Below are positions 46,999 through 61,140 of a stretch of 64,000 nucleotides of DNA, one piece after another; the first letter of the stretch is position 1; each line of letters begins with the position of its first letter. The stretch lies in NCBI GenBank assembly GCA_963682175.1, contig OY821775.1, positions 13,116,501 through 13,180,500 of the forward strand. The letters run 5' to 3'. Both the position numbers and the translations under genes were made by a program. Origin of the DNA: Triglochin maritima (lineage: Eukaryota; Streptophyta; Magnoliopsida; Alismatales; Juncaginaceae). The notes beneath the pieces were generated by a model. The model had not been told where the DNA came from and did no database searches. It saw nothing but the letters and a program-made list of their open reading frames with translations.

Positions 46999-49900
46999 TT
47001 AAGAGCGCCAGAAAATTTCTGGGTCATTGCTGTACAATGTAGGATCTTGGATCTCTAGATTCGCAACATGCCAATCAATAAGTCGAGCTTGGATACACTT
47101 GCAGAGCAATAATCCAGTAGGAAACATCCACCATCCGCTCTCGTCCCTGCCAAAAAGGAGAAGGAAATTTTCACGCCTGAACAGATACTTCAGGAAATAT
47201 TCATGCAAACAAGTTAAGAATAGGCACTCACATGCTCCAATTCCAGGGTTGGAAGTTTGGTGGTTTTTTGTTGGAGGACGACTGGGCCTTAAAATGTACA
47301 AAGCCACACATGAAGGCCACAACCTGGTTAAAGAAAAATAAGATGATGGTATTGGCAAAAGGAGAAAGCAAGCAAGCAGGTTATCTTTATAGAAAACAAA
47401 ACATGCCAATATACGTTACATGTCAAGAATAACAGGCCACTTACAACATTAACCAAGGAACCAATGTTCCATAGTGCATATACATGAGAAAGGCCAGCAG
47501 ATTTCTTAGGACCATGGCTGAAGAGTGCATTAATTCCAGCAGGGAATGGTGCAAGTAAACCGAAAGGTAGTACAAACAAAACAAGAACAACATCCCAAAG
47601 AGAAAAAGAATAAAGCTGGAGCAACATAAGCAGAACAAGGCTGAAATCTCCTAGGAGCATTATGGAGACCATCAGGCCAACCAAGTCCTGTACAAGACAC
47701 GCCAAATTATCATCAAAATGATATTTCATTAGTCACCAAATTTGACAAACAGTTTGTGACATCTTATAGACCTATACCTGATGGCCAACAGGCTTGATGC
47801 TGTGTAACATGAGAGAGAATGGATAAAAGAAATCCCGTCTGTCTTCAATCATGCGCAACGTGGAAATATTGATAACACCACCATTTATATGTTTGCCCAT
47901 GTTTGTTGTCTCATTATTACTCAGGCTACAAGGAGATATGCTAGACGCACTGGAAAAGAGATTCAGAGTTAGAAGATAAACCATTGCCTTAAACAGATTG
48001 TGTAAAAGTGTAAAATGATGCTAACTTTGCCTTAAAGAGAGATTAGTCATTTGTAAATTTGATTGAGTAATTGCTAAAATCCATACTAACCGTGATAGTG
48101 GTTCCGATTTCGAAAAAGCAGCAAGACCATCAACCGTTGTACCAGCAGACTCTCCTTCAGCACTACATACTACAAGACCAAACTGACAATAACCACGTGA
48201 TGTAGCCTGGAACCATGCAAGATGTACAGTCACCCCATGTCTACTCAGTGCAGGATTTGCATGACTTTCTAACCAGCTAATAACAGGCAAGAATGTTTTC
48301 TTTAGATGGCCTCGGCGGACTAAACGTAATTGTGCATTTAAACCAGCAACCAACCGATACCATATAGTTGGTGGTACAGCCTGCAGGTTAATCAAAAACA
48401 TGAATGAAGAAAATCAATTTCACAGAGGTTACAGCTTCAAAAAATGGTCACCAGACAACATGATAATCTATTGGGGTCAAAGTTACAGACCTGACTCATG
48501 AGGCTAGTAAGAACGTTATCACTATGAAGAGTCAAAGGAGCCATGTAGCTTCCATCACCTCCAAAAATCAAGGAAATTGGAAACCTTCGCTGAAGCCGAG
48601 GAGGGAGATCGGGTCTTTTTTCATCCCCACCAAGGAAAAAGTCTATATATGCAAGCATCAAATCTGCAGTTGCCGCAACCTACATCAAACAATTCAGCCT
48701 CAAAATTCAGACAGTGGAAATAATACCACAACTATGCTCTCATCATCAAATATGAATTGGAAAACCCTTGGATCTGCTGGTATGGTTTCAACCATTTCAA
48801 GCCATATTTGGCTGGTTCTAACTTACATCTTACATGTGAGCCACAATACCTGTAGGTCGTAGCCAAATATGGTAAAAAAACTCATACCAGGAGATCCTAC
48901 AGGTAAATTAATTCAGAGAAACACTAGATCATTAAGCAAAAGCAACCTTAAGCCCTTCATATAGAGCTCTAGAACGGCAGGACCTCAAGCATGAATGGTC
49001 ATATTCAGATCGAACAAATTCACGTAGACGCTGTAATTTCTTCCTCCTGCGCCATTGATGCCATGACCATGCAAAAGGATATGCCAGAATGCAAAGGATA
49101 CTGTAGACAGCCCCCTCCCACCATTGATATGCGGCTAAAGTATTCATCTCATCAACAAATCTATTATATGCATCTTCATAGCTGCCATACAAGATAAACA
49201 GATAACTAGGTTTGCATTGTAATAACAGATGGCATATTACCTTAAACTATACAACAGCAGCAGCAGGATGCAGTGAAGGAACTATACTTACACAATTTCC
49301 AATATCTGTTTAGGAGGTGAATGAGGGAGATGCCAAGGTTCTCTAAATGTGTTGGGACCCATAAAATACATTCTGTGCACATGGCTTTGAGACTCCTCTG
49401 CTCTATTTGTCTCCAGCACCTATTGTCGTGTAATAAAAAATGAATCACACATCCAGTGAAACAGAAAAATTATCAAAGAGAGACTAACAAATGATTCTAC
49501 ATCTTTGTATCAAATACCTCGTTGAGTGATTCCAGAAATGGAAAAGAGTGATCAATTTGAGAACCTTGTTGTGTTGGAGCAGGACCAGGCAACTCATCTG
49601 TACCAACAACTTTCATTCGTGCAACGCTCAACACCAAAGCCAGGAGGAAGAGGAGAACACAAAGAAGAACACCAAAAACCCAAGGACCACCAAATGTGTA
49701 TATCAACTCTTCTATGGTAGTATAGCAACGAGGCATATGATATCTTGAAGATACACACTTGTATGGGCAAGGAGTCTCAGCAACACCACCTTTTAAGACA
49801 TATTCCAGTATTAGAGATATGGCATCAAAGATTAATAGACTTTTAAAAACTTTTCCAGTCATTACAAGAATTCTTGCAGATTTGTTGATTTCTTTGTGAA

Positions 49901-52900
49901 AAAATGATTGAGATAAACAGCAAGTATGATGAGGGAGTGAAGACTAAGAAAGTATGCCATTACATACTTAAGAAATTAATTGAATGATCTAAGAAAGTAA
50001 TCCATTACATACATAAACAGTAAATATGATGAGGGAGAAAAGGGAACAAAATAGATCAGCAAATGATTGATAGCATAAGAAATTAAGCAGATCAAATCTT
50101 TAAGAAGTTTGTGAGAGTTTATTACACCAAATGTTTTAGCATTACCTAGAAAGATTAAAAAACCAGTCACAGTACCTAATGGAATGTATGATACACAAAA
50201 TTTGGTACCTCTAACATTTACATAGATTGCACGACGAGGAAGTTCATAGGCAGGGCAAGGATGACAAAGTGATTCATCAGACCCAGTCACGTTCTTGAAA
50301 GTGCCCAAAGGGCACTCCTGTATTATAAAAGTAAACAAATAGTTAAAATCAGGTAAAATTCAGATAGCGGTGCTTGTCAATCTCCATGTTTTTCATTAAA
50401 TTTCATTAATTTATCAAATAACAATACGAAATAATTATGTTTTACATATCAAAAGACATGCTAGAGTCTTCCACAAGAAGAAAAACTGTACACGTAAATC
50501 ACCATACCTCTTAGGTTGTGAAACAGAAGCTATCAAGGTTTTCAAGGAATGATGTCTTATAAGAACAATAGCAGCAGCAACCATATAGACAATATTATCA
50601 CCCAATTAAACACTAGAACAATGCCTATATGCAGTATCAGAGCATTACTATCTGATTATAGAGAAGCATCTGAAAAGGCTAACAATAATTCTGTTTCTGC
50701 AAAAATTATATTGATGTGAAGAAACATTACCTGGCAAAACACACCAAAAAGGCCCTTTGGGCATGATTTTCCAGTAACCGATCCATCTTCTCCAGGAAAT
50801 CCATGGCCCTGGCCTAATCCTCCACTGCATTTAATGAAAATATAGTTCATGAGTGAGAGATAGAATTGCTTTTAGTATTAATACTCTATATTCCATGAAC
50901 ATAAAAAACATTGATTCTGTTATATTCTAATTTACAGTCACTATAATGATATAAAATTCAAAAAGAACACAAACAAAATGTCCTATTTGAAGAGGATAAC
51001 TTTCTAGTTAAGACTATTAACAGTTCTAGAAACTTAAAGATAATAGGTTGTGCTAATATATCTTCTGTTACAACTTCTAACCACGTAATTTATTGTGTTT
51101 GTACCTTAGAAGTATACACATGTTTTGATACGGCCAATCATCTCCACATGAAGTATGGCTGTTATTTAGACTTGTCAAAATGTGAAGATCTACCTTCAAA
51201 TTTCACCTTCTGTTATTTTTCATTCTTTCATCACACTTATTTTATAAGTCTATTATATCCCAAGATACCCCAATGTCTGTACCAAATATTAGTAAATTTA
51301 AAGAATTATACAAATAATACATATGCACGTCTACAATGTTGGTTAGACAAATTGCATATAACTAAAGTGGCTCGCATCAGAAAGCAATACTTGTATCAAT
51401 AATACTCAGAAACTACAATTGCTCACATCAAGTGAAATGTTTGGTATGCCAAGGTACATGCCAATGATGTATTTCACATTTCAATGGCAAGTAGAAAAGC
51501 ATTTTTTCAATGTTGATCATTCAAATTGCATACTATTACCAGAAAAAGTATTCTGTAAAAGATCCACCATAACTAGGGACTCACATCGGAATGCAAGATT
51601 TAAATCACTAACATCCACCGTCATCAACTTAAATTTTTCATGTCAATAGATACGTTTGACAAACAGTTGAGAAACAAGTAAGAAAGACGAGAGGTGCATT
51701 TTTTACAGAAACATCAAGTATGGTGTATTGACGGGACAAAAGATCACAAGTGAGAAGATAATGGATGGAGATACCTTATACTCAGATTGCCTTTCACGTT
51801 AGCTATAGGGAGGTACTCGTCTCCTGTGGGGATATACGACCAGTGGAAATGGATTCGGCCTCCTCCTCCACCACCTCCTCCAAGTGGACTGCCATGCCCC
51901 CCAGTACTTGAGAGGACAGAATTGCCATCAAGTGCCAAAGACTGCAGGAACAAAAGAACAGTTCCACCAGAACCACCACCAATACCACCATCGGAGCCAT
52001 TTCGAGTTAAATAACCAAGCATCCTACTTGCTTGTCCATAGCTTTCCCCATTTGCTTCTATTGATCCATGTACAGATAAACTTGAGAGTGAATGCTCCAG
52101 CGAACCCATTACTGCAACACAAGGAATCTTTTCACAAACCAGGTAATTACTGAATCGATTCCGGGGTCAGATCTTAAACAGTACACAAAAAAAGATAAAA
52201 TATCAAATCTTCAAGGATGAAAGAACCTACGCTAGGTAAACACAAGAAAGACAAGAAGCTACAAGTTGAAATTAACAAAAATTGCCAGCCCAAACTAATT
52301 TCATGACCTGCGAAATGGCTCAACATCCTCAAATTCCCGGTTCCATAAGAAGAAAGTGCAAAATTAGGAATAAAAGGACTTCAAAGCAAAAGTTTGAAAT
52401 CCATTAACTCACAAACCAATGCAACGCTAATAAGGGAAAAACTCTAGTCTATGCAAAAGGTGTAACTCCGAAGGAAAAGATTCTCCATCAGTGATGTGTC
52501 TTTAGACAATATCAGTGATGAAACATAAATTCAGAAGAAGAAAAAGGTCATAATGAACCATTCCTGATAGACAAGACTCGTATAACGACCTACCTATGAT
52601 ACCCCCTCCAGCTGTAGAAGCACCAAAGCTGTCATTTCCACTGCCACTGCCAAGCTCACAGGGTAAAGAAGAACTACCATAAGCAATACCACCGTAGACT
52701 TTAGTTCCATTGTAAAACCCATCTCCCCCTTTACCACCATGACCTCCTCCTCCTCCTAAGCCATTACCTAGAATCTCACCTTGACCAAAGCCACCTTTAC
52801 AACCTGCAAAAAACACAAGCATAAAAAAAGTGGTTCCACTATACTCCATCTTGTATCATTCAAGGAGGAAAATAAACGCTCTTACTTTTTTACCCTCAGA

Positions 52901-55900
52901 AATGACTAAAGTGATGTTGCAATCGGAATATGGGACCCAACTTCCGTTGTACACCCTTTTCCCAAATTGCAGGGTAGGATATGGATAAAGGTAAAGTATT
53001 TTTTTGGCCCTATAGGTATGGTATCATATATCTCTGTCATTGCCATCCAACATAACCACCATTCATCCGAAACAATTACGGTTTTAGTCTTAATTAACTT
53101 GCTAGTGGAGAAGAGAGTAGATTATTGCAGGAGTTTTATGTGCTTTTTTGAACAGTTTTTAAAAATACCAAACACCACAAACTAAGGAACTCATCAAATA
53201 TACACCCTAAAGTGGGCTGGAGGAATCTATTTGATTACAGATATAAATCGACATAACACTCCAACCCACATTAGTACGTTACATTCTAACATAAAGATGC
53301 CTTCGGTTCTTAAAAAGCATCATTAGTACTGGTATTCCTGCCCAGATTGCGCATAACAGAACTAAAGACACAGTAAGAACTTAACATTCAGTGAATGAAA
53401 TGTACCTAGTCCTGAAGTGCTAATTGTTCCAGAAGACTGAACAACAACCGATCTTGCCCTGTTAAAATGGATGACATTTCCTTGGATCATTCCTTGGACG
53501 TCAATATCCTCAACACGGCAAATCTACATAAAAACAAACCTCATAGGGTAATAACTGAAGATTACATATATAAAAAAAACCATGTTAATAAGGAAAGCTG
53601 GCTATACACAACCTAGAAGGGAAAAGAACCTGGAGCGTAAAAGACAATGAGGAGTTCACATTGCAATCTTCTGGTGGATGAAGCAATTCTATTGGACATT
53701 CCCTTGCTTCACAATTAAGCCTGGGAGCCCTGTAAGTAATACTTGCAGATAGTCATATTGAATGCTGGATTGGAAGTGCACAGTTGAAAAGGGAAAAAGC
53801 AAAATCTTACTTTAACTTACATGTCATCATCTGTCACATTTGCAAGTGGGCCACGCAAAACAGATCCAGGCCCAACCTGAAGAAAATATATCAAAAATAA
53901 TACAAAGTGCATGAAGATCTGTTTGCTCTAACTAAAGAATGTGTTCCGTTAATGATAAAAGTTCCATATTTCTACAAATAAATATGTGCGGAGACCATGA
54001 CCTAATAGGAATAATATAAAGAAAAATGCATGTATGTAGATCCCAAATGTTTGAAACTTGAATTAGATGTCATTTCAAGTGGAATTTGAGAACTGTGGAG
54101 CAGAAAAAAAAAAGACTGGGAGGGAGTGTCTGACTTAAGTAATAAAATTTCCACATTATTGATGGCAGACTTCCAAGCTAAGCAAGTGAATTTTTTTATC
54201 GGTAAGCTAAACTAGTGAATTGTTCATTAACGGCAGAATTTTTACCGTATTTTTCCACTACCCGCTTCCTACACTCCAAAGGCATGTAAAATGGTACATA
54301 AAAACAAATAAGACAAGTACTTACATGGATGCTATAAAAAAGAGACAGGATCAACCGTTGTGCTTCAATTACATCTCCAGGTCCAGATAAATTCAACAAG
54401 CCTTGGCCATGGACTCCAAGGTTAGCATTGGAATGAATAATTGATCCTCCCTGTGTCAGAACGGAAAGGTTATATTAAGGATTATACCACATAAGATTGT
54501 CCAGTTGTTTGGAGAATATTACCTTGAGGACAACCAAGTTACTAGCCTCGAGCACTGAAGTAGCTACTATGGCATCTCCACCACCATCTATTTGCATTTG
54601 GGAATTCCACATCAAGAGCATTTTAATTGACATTCTTAAAGCCCCAAATACCTATACTCAATTTAGAATGGCAAAAAAATAGTTAGCATAGGGTTTTAGT
54701 GAGCCAATTACTATGGAAAGCAGCAGCAGTGGAGATGAACTGATGTAGTGAGTCTGCTGTAAATTACCCTGACTAAAGAGTCACTTATGAGGAGTTCTTC
54801 GGCCATAAGTTCAAACTCAGAGTAAGGATAGCGTGTTAGACCAAAACTCAAAATGCTACCACCTGCAATACTAAGTTGCCCTTGAACCTGCAAATGGTGT
54901 TTAAAGTGTAACATCGTACCAAGATCATCAGAAAATGGCAAAACTAAGACTGCAATCAAAATCCAATGATGGCCACGACATGAAAAATCACAGCATGCAA
55001 TAGACAAATGAAATTTAGGGCCCAAAAGATACAATAATGAGCAACTCAAATGGCAGAACTTGCCTGAACTCTACTCCACAACAGAGGAACAACAACTTTT
55101 GCCCTATTTTTGACAAAAACATTGGTCCAAAGTGGCTTATTAGGGAACTCCATCAAAAGTGTATCTGTCTCGGTCGATAGATTGTAGTTGTTGACAGTAA
55201 GACTATGTGGGATCGTATCATATAGAGTTCCAGCAGCACCATTGTTGTTAGGACATGAACTGCTCCTACCACCTGATAAAACAACAACAAACCGTCTGAA
55301 AAAACATAGAATGACACGATCGATAAAAAGTAGAAACACACACTAACTAAAACAAGGAAGAGGTCATTATAGAGAGTGAACTCAGAACCACCATGAATAC
55401 CATTTAGGCAGACATCCTAAACCCTTCCCGCAGTGGTTTTTGACATACAGCACACATACTTTGTATCCAGAAAGTAGCATCTAAAGATGACATTATATTT
55501 ATATAAATTCGATCTGAAGTAAAATCTTAATTAAGACAACACTGCACTATCTGTTGTATGTATTAGAAGTTGAAAGAGCACAAAATGGTTGCATATGCAC
55601 TTGATGATCTTCAATAGCTTCTCAAACAAAATACATCAAGGAAATTATTTAAAAAAATGGCTTTAGGCATCTTACAGAAATAAGCTAATATACTTATGAT
55701 AATAAAAAAATATAAACATAACAATTAAGATAAGTAATGCATACACCAAAACCCACCATGAACGAAGATCTTTTGATCGTCATGTTTGCTGAAAACATCA
55801 ATTGAAACCCTCCCTCCACCACCTCCAGCTACACCACTGCCTCCACAAGCACTTATCATCCCGTTCCCATTCCTGATCTTAGCAAAAGAAAACAGCTAAG

Positions 55901-58806
55901 AATTGATTTTATCACATCTTCAGTACCAAAAATATCACCCTTATTCAAAACGGCACATGTGGTCAGTTGTTTGACTGATATTATCTTTAGCACTTACGCG
56001 AGAGCTTTAATTACATATGGAATTATGGAAATATTATGGAGATTCTGAAGGGGTACTTGGTCAATCTTATGAAGTTGCACATCATGTCCTCCAATGTAAA
56101 GACTGCAATTGTAAGAGTGTAAGTGATGATTCTAAGTTCCAATCAATGTTTTGGAAACCAAAACTAGAGTCTTCAGTTCTGGATAAATGTTGTTTCACCA
56201 CCAGTTCAAACTGTTGACATCATCAAACTGGAAATTGATGACAGGATTGATCTGTAAACTTTAAGAAAGCAACCGAAACGGGTTGAGACAAATTTTCACC
56301 TAGCTTTTAGGTACACCTAGTACATGAATAAATAAAGGCCTAAATAAATACATAATAAACGTTAAAATTTCTAACTCGAAGACTCACAAATACAGGGGCA
56401 TCGTCATCCAAGTAGATAAGAAATAATAAAGTTATTCTATGTCAAATGTACTCTTTTGATCTGAATATCAAAATAAGATTTATTTTTTTGTTGTTGTGGA
56501 ATACCAACATTTTCGCTGTGTCAAAGATTAAGTTGTTTTTTGACATTTGAAGCATCATGGACTATATCAAAGGGCTATTTAAACGATCTGCATTTCTTTT
56601 ATTGTAGAATCGCAGATGGTCAGTTACATTTGCATCATTTGGGTCAATTGGAAACAACCTCACTGTTTTACAGTGGTAGGGTTGCGTACATCCGACCCCC
56701 CTTACCTCGCTTAGGTGAGAGCCTCTTCTGAGGCATTGGGGTTATGTTGATGTTGATGTTGTTGTGGAATACCAAAATAAGGTATTAATCACAACTACCA
56801 CATTGCAAAAATAAGAGTATGCAACATACAACATGAGATGATAGAGACATTAGCCACCTTACTCTTTAATGATAGTGTGGTATGAGAAAACTGTAAGAAC
56901 TTTAAAAATGTGAGTATGCGATGACAACAAGCCACCATCACCAGAAAGAAAGGATAGGGGAGAAAGATAGATTGACTTTTAGTACTAGTGCTTTGAAGCA
57001 TTAAAGAATGAAAATGAATGGCAACATTGACCTTTCGATTTGTTTTGTTAGCAAATCATCTATCATATTTCCATATCAAAAACTTATAATTGCTAAAAAC
57101 GGGCCAACTAAATTCAATTAAAAAAGCTAGATTTGTATCATTCATTTGGGGCAGTTTCACTGCTTCTGATTCAGACTGGTTTGTATTGGGCAGTTTAAAG
57201 TGGTTAACTGTTTTTCTAGGAATCACAATCGGACTGGTTGAACCAGCAGATATGGTGCGGTTGGCCAGTTTCTAAACAGTAGTTCTGATTAATCTGATGG
57301 GACTTGTTGGACTTTCAACAATTGAAGTGACGTCAAGGATAAGATGATGTGGAAGGAAAAAAACTACAGGCTCCATGTTCATGATCTGTTCACAGACCTC
57401 AGTGAGTTTTTGCTTGACTCAAACATATATAGGAAGTTTTTCTTGGGAAAAAAACACATAAGTTTCCACTGAACAGGCACCATCGTAAAAAGACCAGAAT
57501 ACATGCGTGTATGGAGAAATATTGACTTTGGTTGGGCACAGCTAGTGTCTAGTGGAAACAATTTTTATTGTACATATTTAGTCCACATTAATTAAATTTG
57601 GATTGGGTTGGTGGACTCAGTGGTGGTGGTGTTGCACTGATTCAATTCAGAAAAACATATGAAGAAAATCATGCGAGACAAAACAAATGCGCACCGGATG
57701 AGCAGAACATGCAGCAGTTTGTTCAACAGGGTCAATCACTCACCACAACTTGGTTACTCATGGTAGTTATCATCAACCTAGCAAATTTCAGATACCAGAA
57801 GATCGAAACTTCGAAAATATGGTCTGGTGGTTACTAACATATATGCTAAATTGCTAATTCGTATTGCACTAGACATATTGAATTTTTAACAACAATTGTA
57901 AAGGTGAGTTTTCAGGTCTTCCGCAGAAAAAAAATTATATAGAAAAAGAAAAGTGATGCAGCAAAGTGCAGAAATTTACATCTTGGAAGCCGTGATGAAA
58001 ATGCTACCACCCGACCCCCCTCCTCCGTGATCACCACCGTCTCCTCCATCAGCACTAACAACCCCACCTATCTCGAAAGTATCAGTAACCATCACCCGCA
58101 CCCTTCCACCACCTCCGCCCCCATAATCCTCCTCTCTACTAGTCGACCCGCCCCTGCTACCATAACTATCAGGAGCCATCAACGACGCCCAAGCATAAGC
58201 ATCCCCACCCCAAGAATCATCCGGCGTCTGATCCTCCCTCCTAAAGCAACTCGCACCTCTACCCCCATGCCCCCCTCCATCCCCATGCACTCCGTTCGGA
58301 ACGCCACTAGTCTGCTCCGGCGGCTCCCCGGCAAGAGCAGTCACATTAACCAACGCCTTCTCGGCCACGCTAACATTCGCCGCCTCCAAGTACACCGTCC
58401 CGGCCACAATCGCAGACTGGTTCCGGATCCACACGTTCCCGGAAAGATTCACCACGATCGCGCAACCAGCAACGGGGCAACTCACCACAGCCCCGGGCAA
58501 AACCTCCAAACTCCCATTCCCCTTCATGTACACATCCCCCTCGAGCTCCACCCCAGCGCTAATCTGGCAAAGCGTGTTGAACGATCCCACCCCGCCGAGG
58601 TCCCCCTCGCAGGACGACGACGGTGGGGTCGGCGGCGGCGGGGTCGGCGGCGACGGCGGGGAGTAATCATGCCACGACGTTAGAACCGAGTAAAACCCCT
58701 CCCCATCCTCCACTCCCGAAGCGAGCACCGGGAAAGAGGAGTTAGGGTTAGGGTTGGGGAGGAGGAGGAGGAGAACGGCGACTAGAAGGTAGAAGAATGA
58801 TTCCAT
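46999..58806 (-). CDS. Glycine-rich multi-pass membrane protein (At5g11700/At4g32920-type family)
   Basis: Large plant-specific membrane protein of unknown function. Twenty-two minus-strand exons: 57980-58806, 55757-55872, 55064-55272, 54768-54887, 54523-54651, 54325-54450, 53821-53876, 53630-53729, 53406-53523, 52594-52803, 51775-52111, 50731-50824, 50209-50317, 49518-49789, 49292-49419, 48947-49181, 48491-48679, 48091-48380, 47778-47949, 47445-47687, 47232-47323, 46999-47146. Total 4320 nt, 1439 residues; phases fit at all junctions. Signal peptide and Pro-rich segment, then a long ectodomain with many GGGGGG-type runs (polymorphic-repeat or adhesin-like fold possible), a Cys-rich ephrin-receptor-like module (ECPLGTFKNVTGSDESLCHPCP), then several membrane segments (FGVLLCVLLFLLALVLSV; SILCILAYPFAWSW; a cluster in exons 20-21). 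ATG 58806 precedes the signal peptide. Intron 3 is GC-AG; intron 1 (2107 bp) holds a SINE. Confidence 0.92.
54888..55063 (-). other. GC-AG intron 3 of the glycine-rich membrane protein gene
   Basis: On the minus strand the exon ends 'gttcag', the intron starts 'gcaagttc' and ends at the cag before 'gttcaaggg'. Splicing gives SRVQVQGQLS, a conserved stretch of the family. CAG|GCAAGT is the consensus for GC donors. Confidence 0.85.
56508..56757 (+). mobile_element. SINE (Au-like 3' end) in intron 1 of the membrane protein gene
   Basis: Flanked by an 18-bp perfect duplication GTTGTTGTGGAATACCAA (56490-56507 and 56758-56775). The 3' part reads 'ggaaacaacctcactgttt', 'tagggttgcgtacatccgac' and ends in 'ttgatgttgatgtt', matching the general pattern of plant Au-type SINEs. 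The 5' tRNA-like part is degenerate. Orientation is opposite to the host gene. Confidence 0.65.
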
Positions 58807-58988
58807 GTCCGATCGGAGGAGGGACTCATCAGATCGGAGCAAACCCTAGGAGACGATCGAGGGTTTGGGGAGAAGAGGAAGAGCACTTTCTTTTTTTCTT
58901 TTTCTCTCTCTGTTTTCTTCTTCGTCTTCTTCTTCTCTACTTTCTTTTCTGTTTTTTTTTTTCTCTCGAGATTTTTACGGTTTGGGGA

Positions 58989-58996
58989 ATTTATAT
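58989..58996 (-). promoter_or_regulatory. Probable TATA box of the membrane protein gene
   Basis: Minus-strand ATATAAAT, about 185 bp upstream of the ATG. Between them the transcribed strand has a long GA/A-rich leader (58880-58975). Confidence 0.5.
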
Positions 58997-59009
58997 GAAC
59001 CGGAGAGTA

Positions 59010-59559
59010 AAGTAACGCCGCGTGGGGTAACGAACGGGGGAAGTGGGGATGACGTGATCTGGGTTTGGAGGTTTTCAGCCGTTGGATGGGACGTGGACGG
59101 GCCGGATGGGAGCGGGGATTGGAACACCGAGTGCTTTTCACTTTTTCTGGGTGACGATTTTGTGTATTTAGGTGGTATTTTAGGGTCTGAAATTACGTTG
59201 ATTAATTACTTAGAAATAAACAACTCAGAATCTAAGGATTTTTTTCTCTTTTTTTTGGAATTGAAGCAATACGTAATTTCATTACATAATACATATCCAA
59301 AAATAACGTTGACCTTTTTAACAATTACTAAATTCCACCTAAGCTTGGGTTAGTTGTTGAAAATCCAATAATTACGACACTTTTATATTTGCAATTACTT
59401 TTCTTGTCGAAGCTCACTCAACATCTAGATACTTTTTTTTGGTATTTTCCCATCTCTTCTAAACATTCAACCAACAATCAACCTAATTAACTCGTCACTC
59501 AACCAACTTCATTCTCTTCGTCACACCATAATGTGTTATTTTTGTTTGATTGGCTATGT
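59010..59559. other. Upstream region of the membrane protein gene, no other gene
   Basis: AT-rich 5' flank. Open frames here have no recognisable motif. Confidence 0.5.
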
Positions 59560-60010
59560 GTATGATGGCGAATCTAACGATGAGTAAAGTGAACGGCAAT
59601 AATTATGGACGTTATCGAAAAAATCTCAATTGAGTCGTGTTTATGAGGGTACATGTTCGAGCTTAAGGAAACCATTAAGAAGTTACATGAGAACAAGTGG
59701 AAGCTACCACGTCAAAAGAAGCATGGGATGTGTCTGCGTTATTGTTTTCACGGACAAAAAACATATGCTCAGCTTGTTTAATTTCTAAATGAGGTCATGA
59801 TATTCGCACAGATCATGCTCGGCTTATTTTCTAGATGAAGTCGTGATATTGGCACAGTGAGATATTGATGATCAATGAATAGTTACAACGATACGATCGT
59901 TAATTATGTCATGAAAATTTTAAATGACTGTGGTCAAAGCAAAGGGGATCTGCGATATCAAGAATTATCATCGCTGTCGTGAGACCAATGTATAATGGAC
60001 ACATTCAATA
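59560..60010 (+). pseudogene. Ty1/copia gag relic
   Basis: Scattered frames keep copia Gag-type motifs in order: NGNNYGRYRKN (59607-59630), SKEAWDVSALLFSRTKN (59717-59765), then RIIIAVVRPMYNGHI (59960-60000). Many stops lie between them. No LTRs or pol were recognised nearby. Confidence 0.6.
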
Positions 60011-60914
60011 AATTATCATTGTAGACACTAATTTGAACACTTAATTTAGTAAATTTTAGTTGTTCAAATATGGTCATTTTAGACCAACTGTAAATTTAAC
60101 TTAGATCGACATAAATTTTTGATATGTTCTGATTTAAGAGAGAAGAATATATGAAATTTCGTTTGATAAAATACTTCAAAATATCTGAATTTGGAGTATT
60201 GTAGATGAATGACTATAGGTCTCCTATCGTGACACTCTTAAAGTCTTTCGTCGGGGGTGTTGACGCGTGCAGACTATTTGGGGAATCTCTGGTGGTCATA
60301 TGAGTGTAGATGTTATATGGGGGAGAGACTTCAACTCGAAGGTGAGCGCCTACGGGACTGCACTTATATGCAGTTAGAAGCGTAGAGCTGGTTGGGGGAT
60401 GAAGTCGCTTCCCTGACAAGCTCAACGCAGGGCGAAACCATCTGATGTTGTCTCGCACGCGGAATAGTTGACTATGTGTGCGCGTATATGTGTGCGTGCA
60501 TAGTGTTATGCGGGCGTGTGCGACTGTCACCGTAAAACTCCGTGATACCTACCATATTCACATATTTCTCCTAATAAATTCTACTAATATCATATCGGAA
60601 CTAGCTCATGGAAATTTCCCCCCGAGTAACTGGTATTGAAACACGTATAGTTTAGATCTGCAACGCATCTATAAGGGTGTGTACCAAAAAGAAATTGGTT
60701 CGTAGACGAGGCATCCTTTGTCTCTGTGACATGATGAAAAAACGCTATATAGGGTTGATATAGAGTTTTGTTTAATTGTCATTGGCTTTTTTATGAGAAA
60801 AAAACGAAATAATTGGGATTCCACAATAGTACCTTGCAATGACGTCGCATGTGTCAAAAAAGTTGTAGTGAATAACTAGGAGCATGATAGCCCGTGGAAT
60901 TTGCTAATTACTTT
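60011..60914. other. Intergenic, no gene recognised
   Basis: A relatively GC-richer block at 60220-60530 includes 'tgtgtgcgcgtatatgtgtgcgtgc'. No coding or RNA gene was identified. Confidence 0.5.
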
Positions 60915-61140
60915 TTTCGTAAATATCATATTTTATTCATTTAATGACGATAAATACACGAACATACGTATTTAATAAGGGAATATCATCTTTTATTAAT
61001 TTCCGTAGTTATGTTTGTATTTAAGAAGAGGGCATCATCTTTTACTTATTTAGTGTATATATTTATGTAAATATTTTTGTAAGAGATCATCATCCTCTAT
61101 TTGTTACTTAATATATTAGTTAATATGTTTTTACGAAGAA
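60915..61140. repeat. Degenerate tandem repeat, about 65-70 bp, about four units
   Basis: Repeated blocks of 'aatatcat(a/c)ttttattcatttaatg...tttaa(t/g)aag(g)gaatatcatcttttatt...'. Non-coding and strongly diverged. Confidence 0.5.

Noticed and set aside
47027..47341. Plus-strand frame of 104 codons at the 3' end of the membrane protein gene
   Set aside because: Antisense to exons 21-22 of the real gene; no independent evidence.
58027..58683. 218-codon plus-strand frame
   Set aside because: Exactly antisense to exon 1 of the glycine-rich membrane protein; its composition is the shadow of the GC-rich exon.
60220..60530. Possible structured RNA or tRNA cluster in a GC-richer block
   Set aside because: No cloverleaf or box A/B pair could be drawn with confidence.
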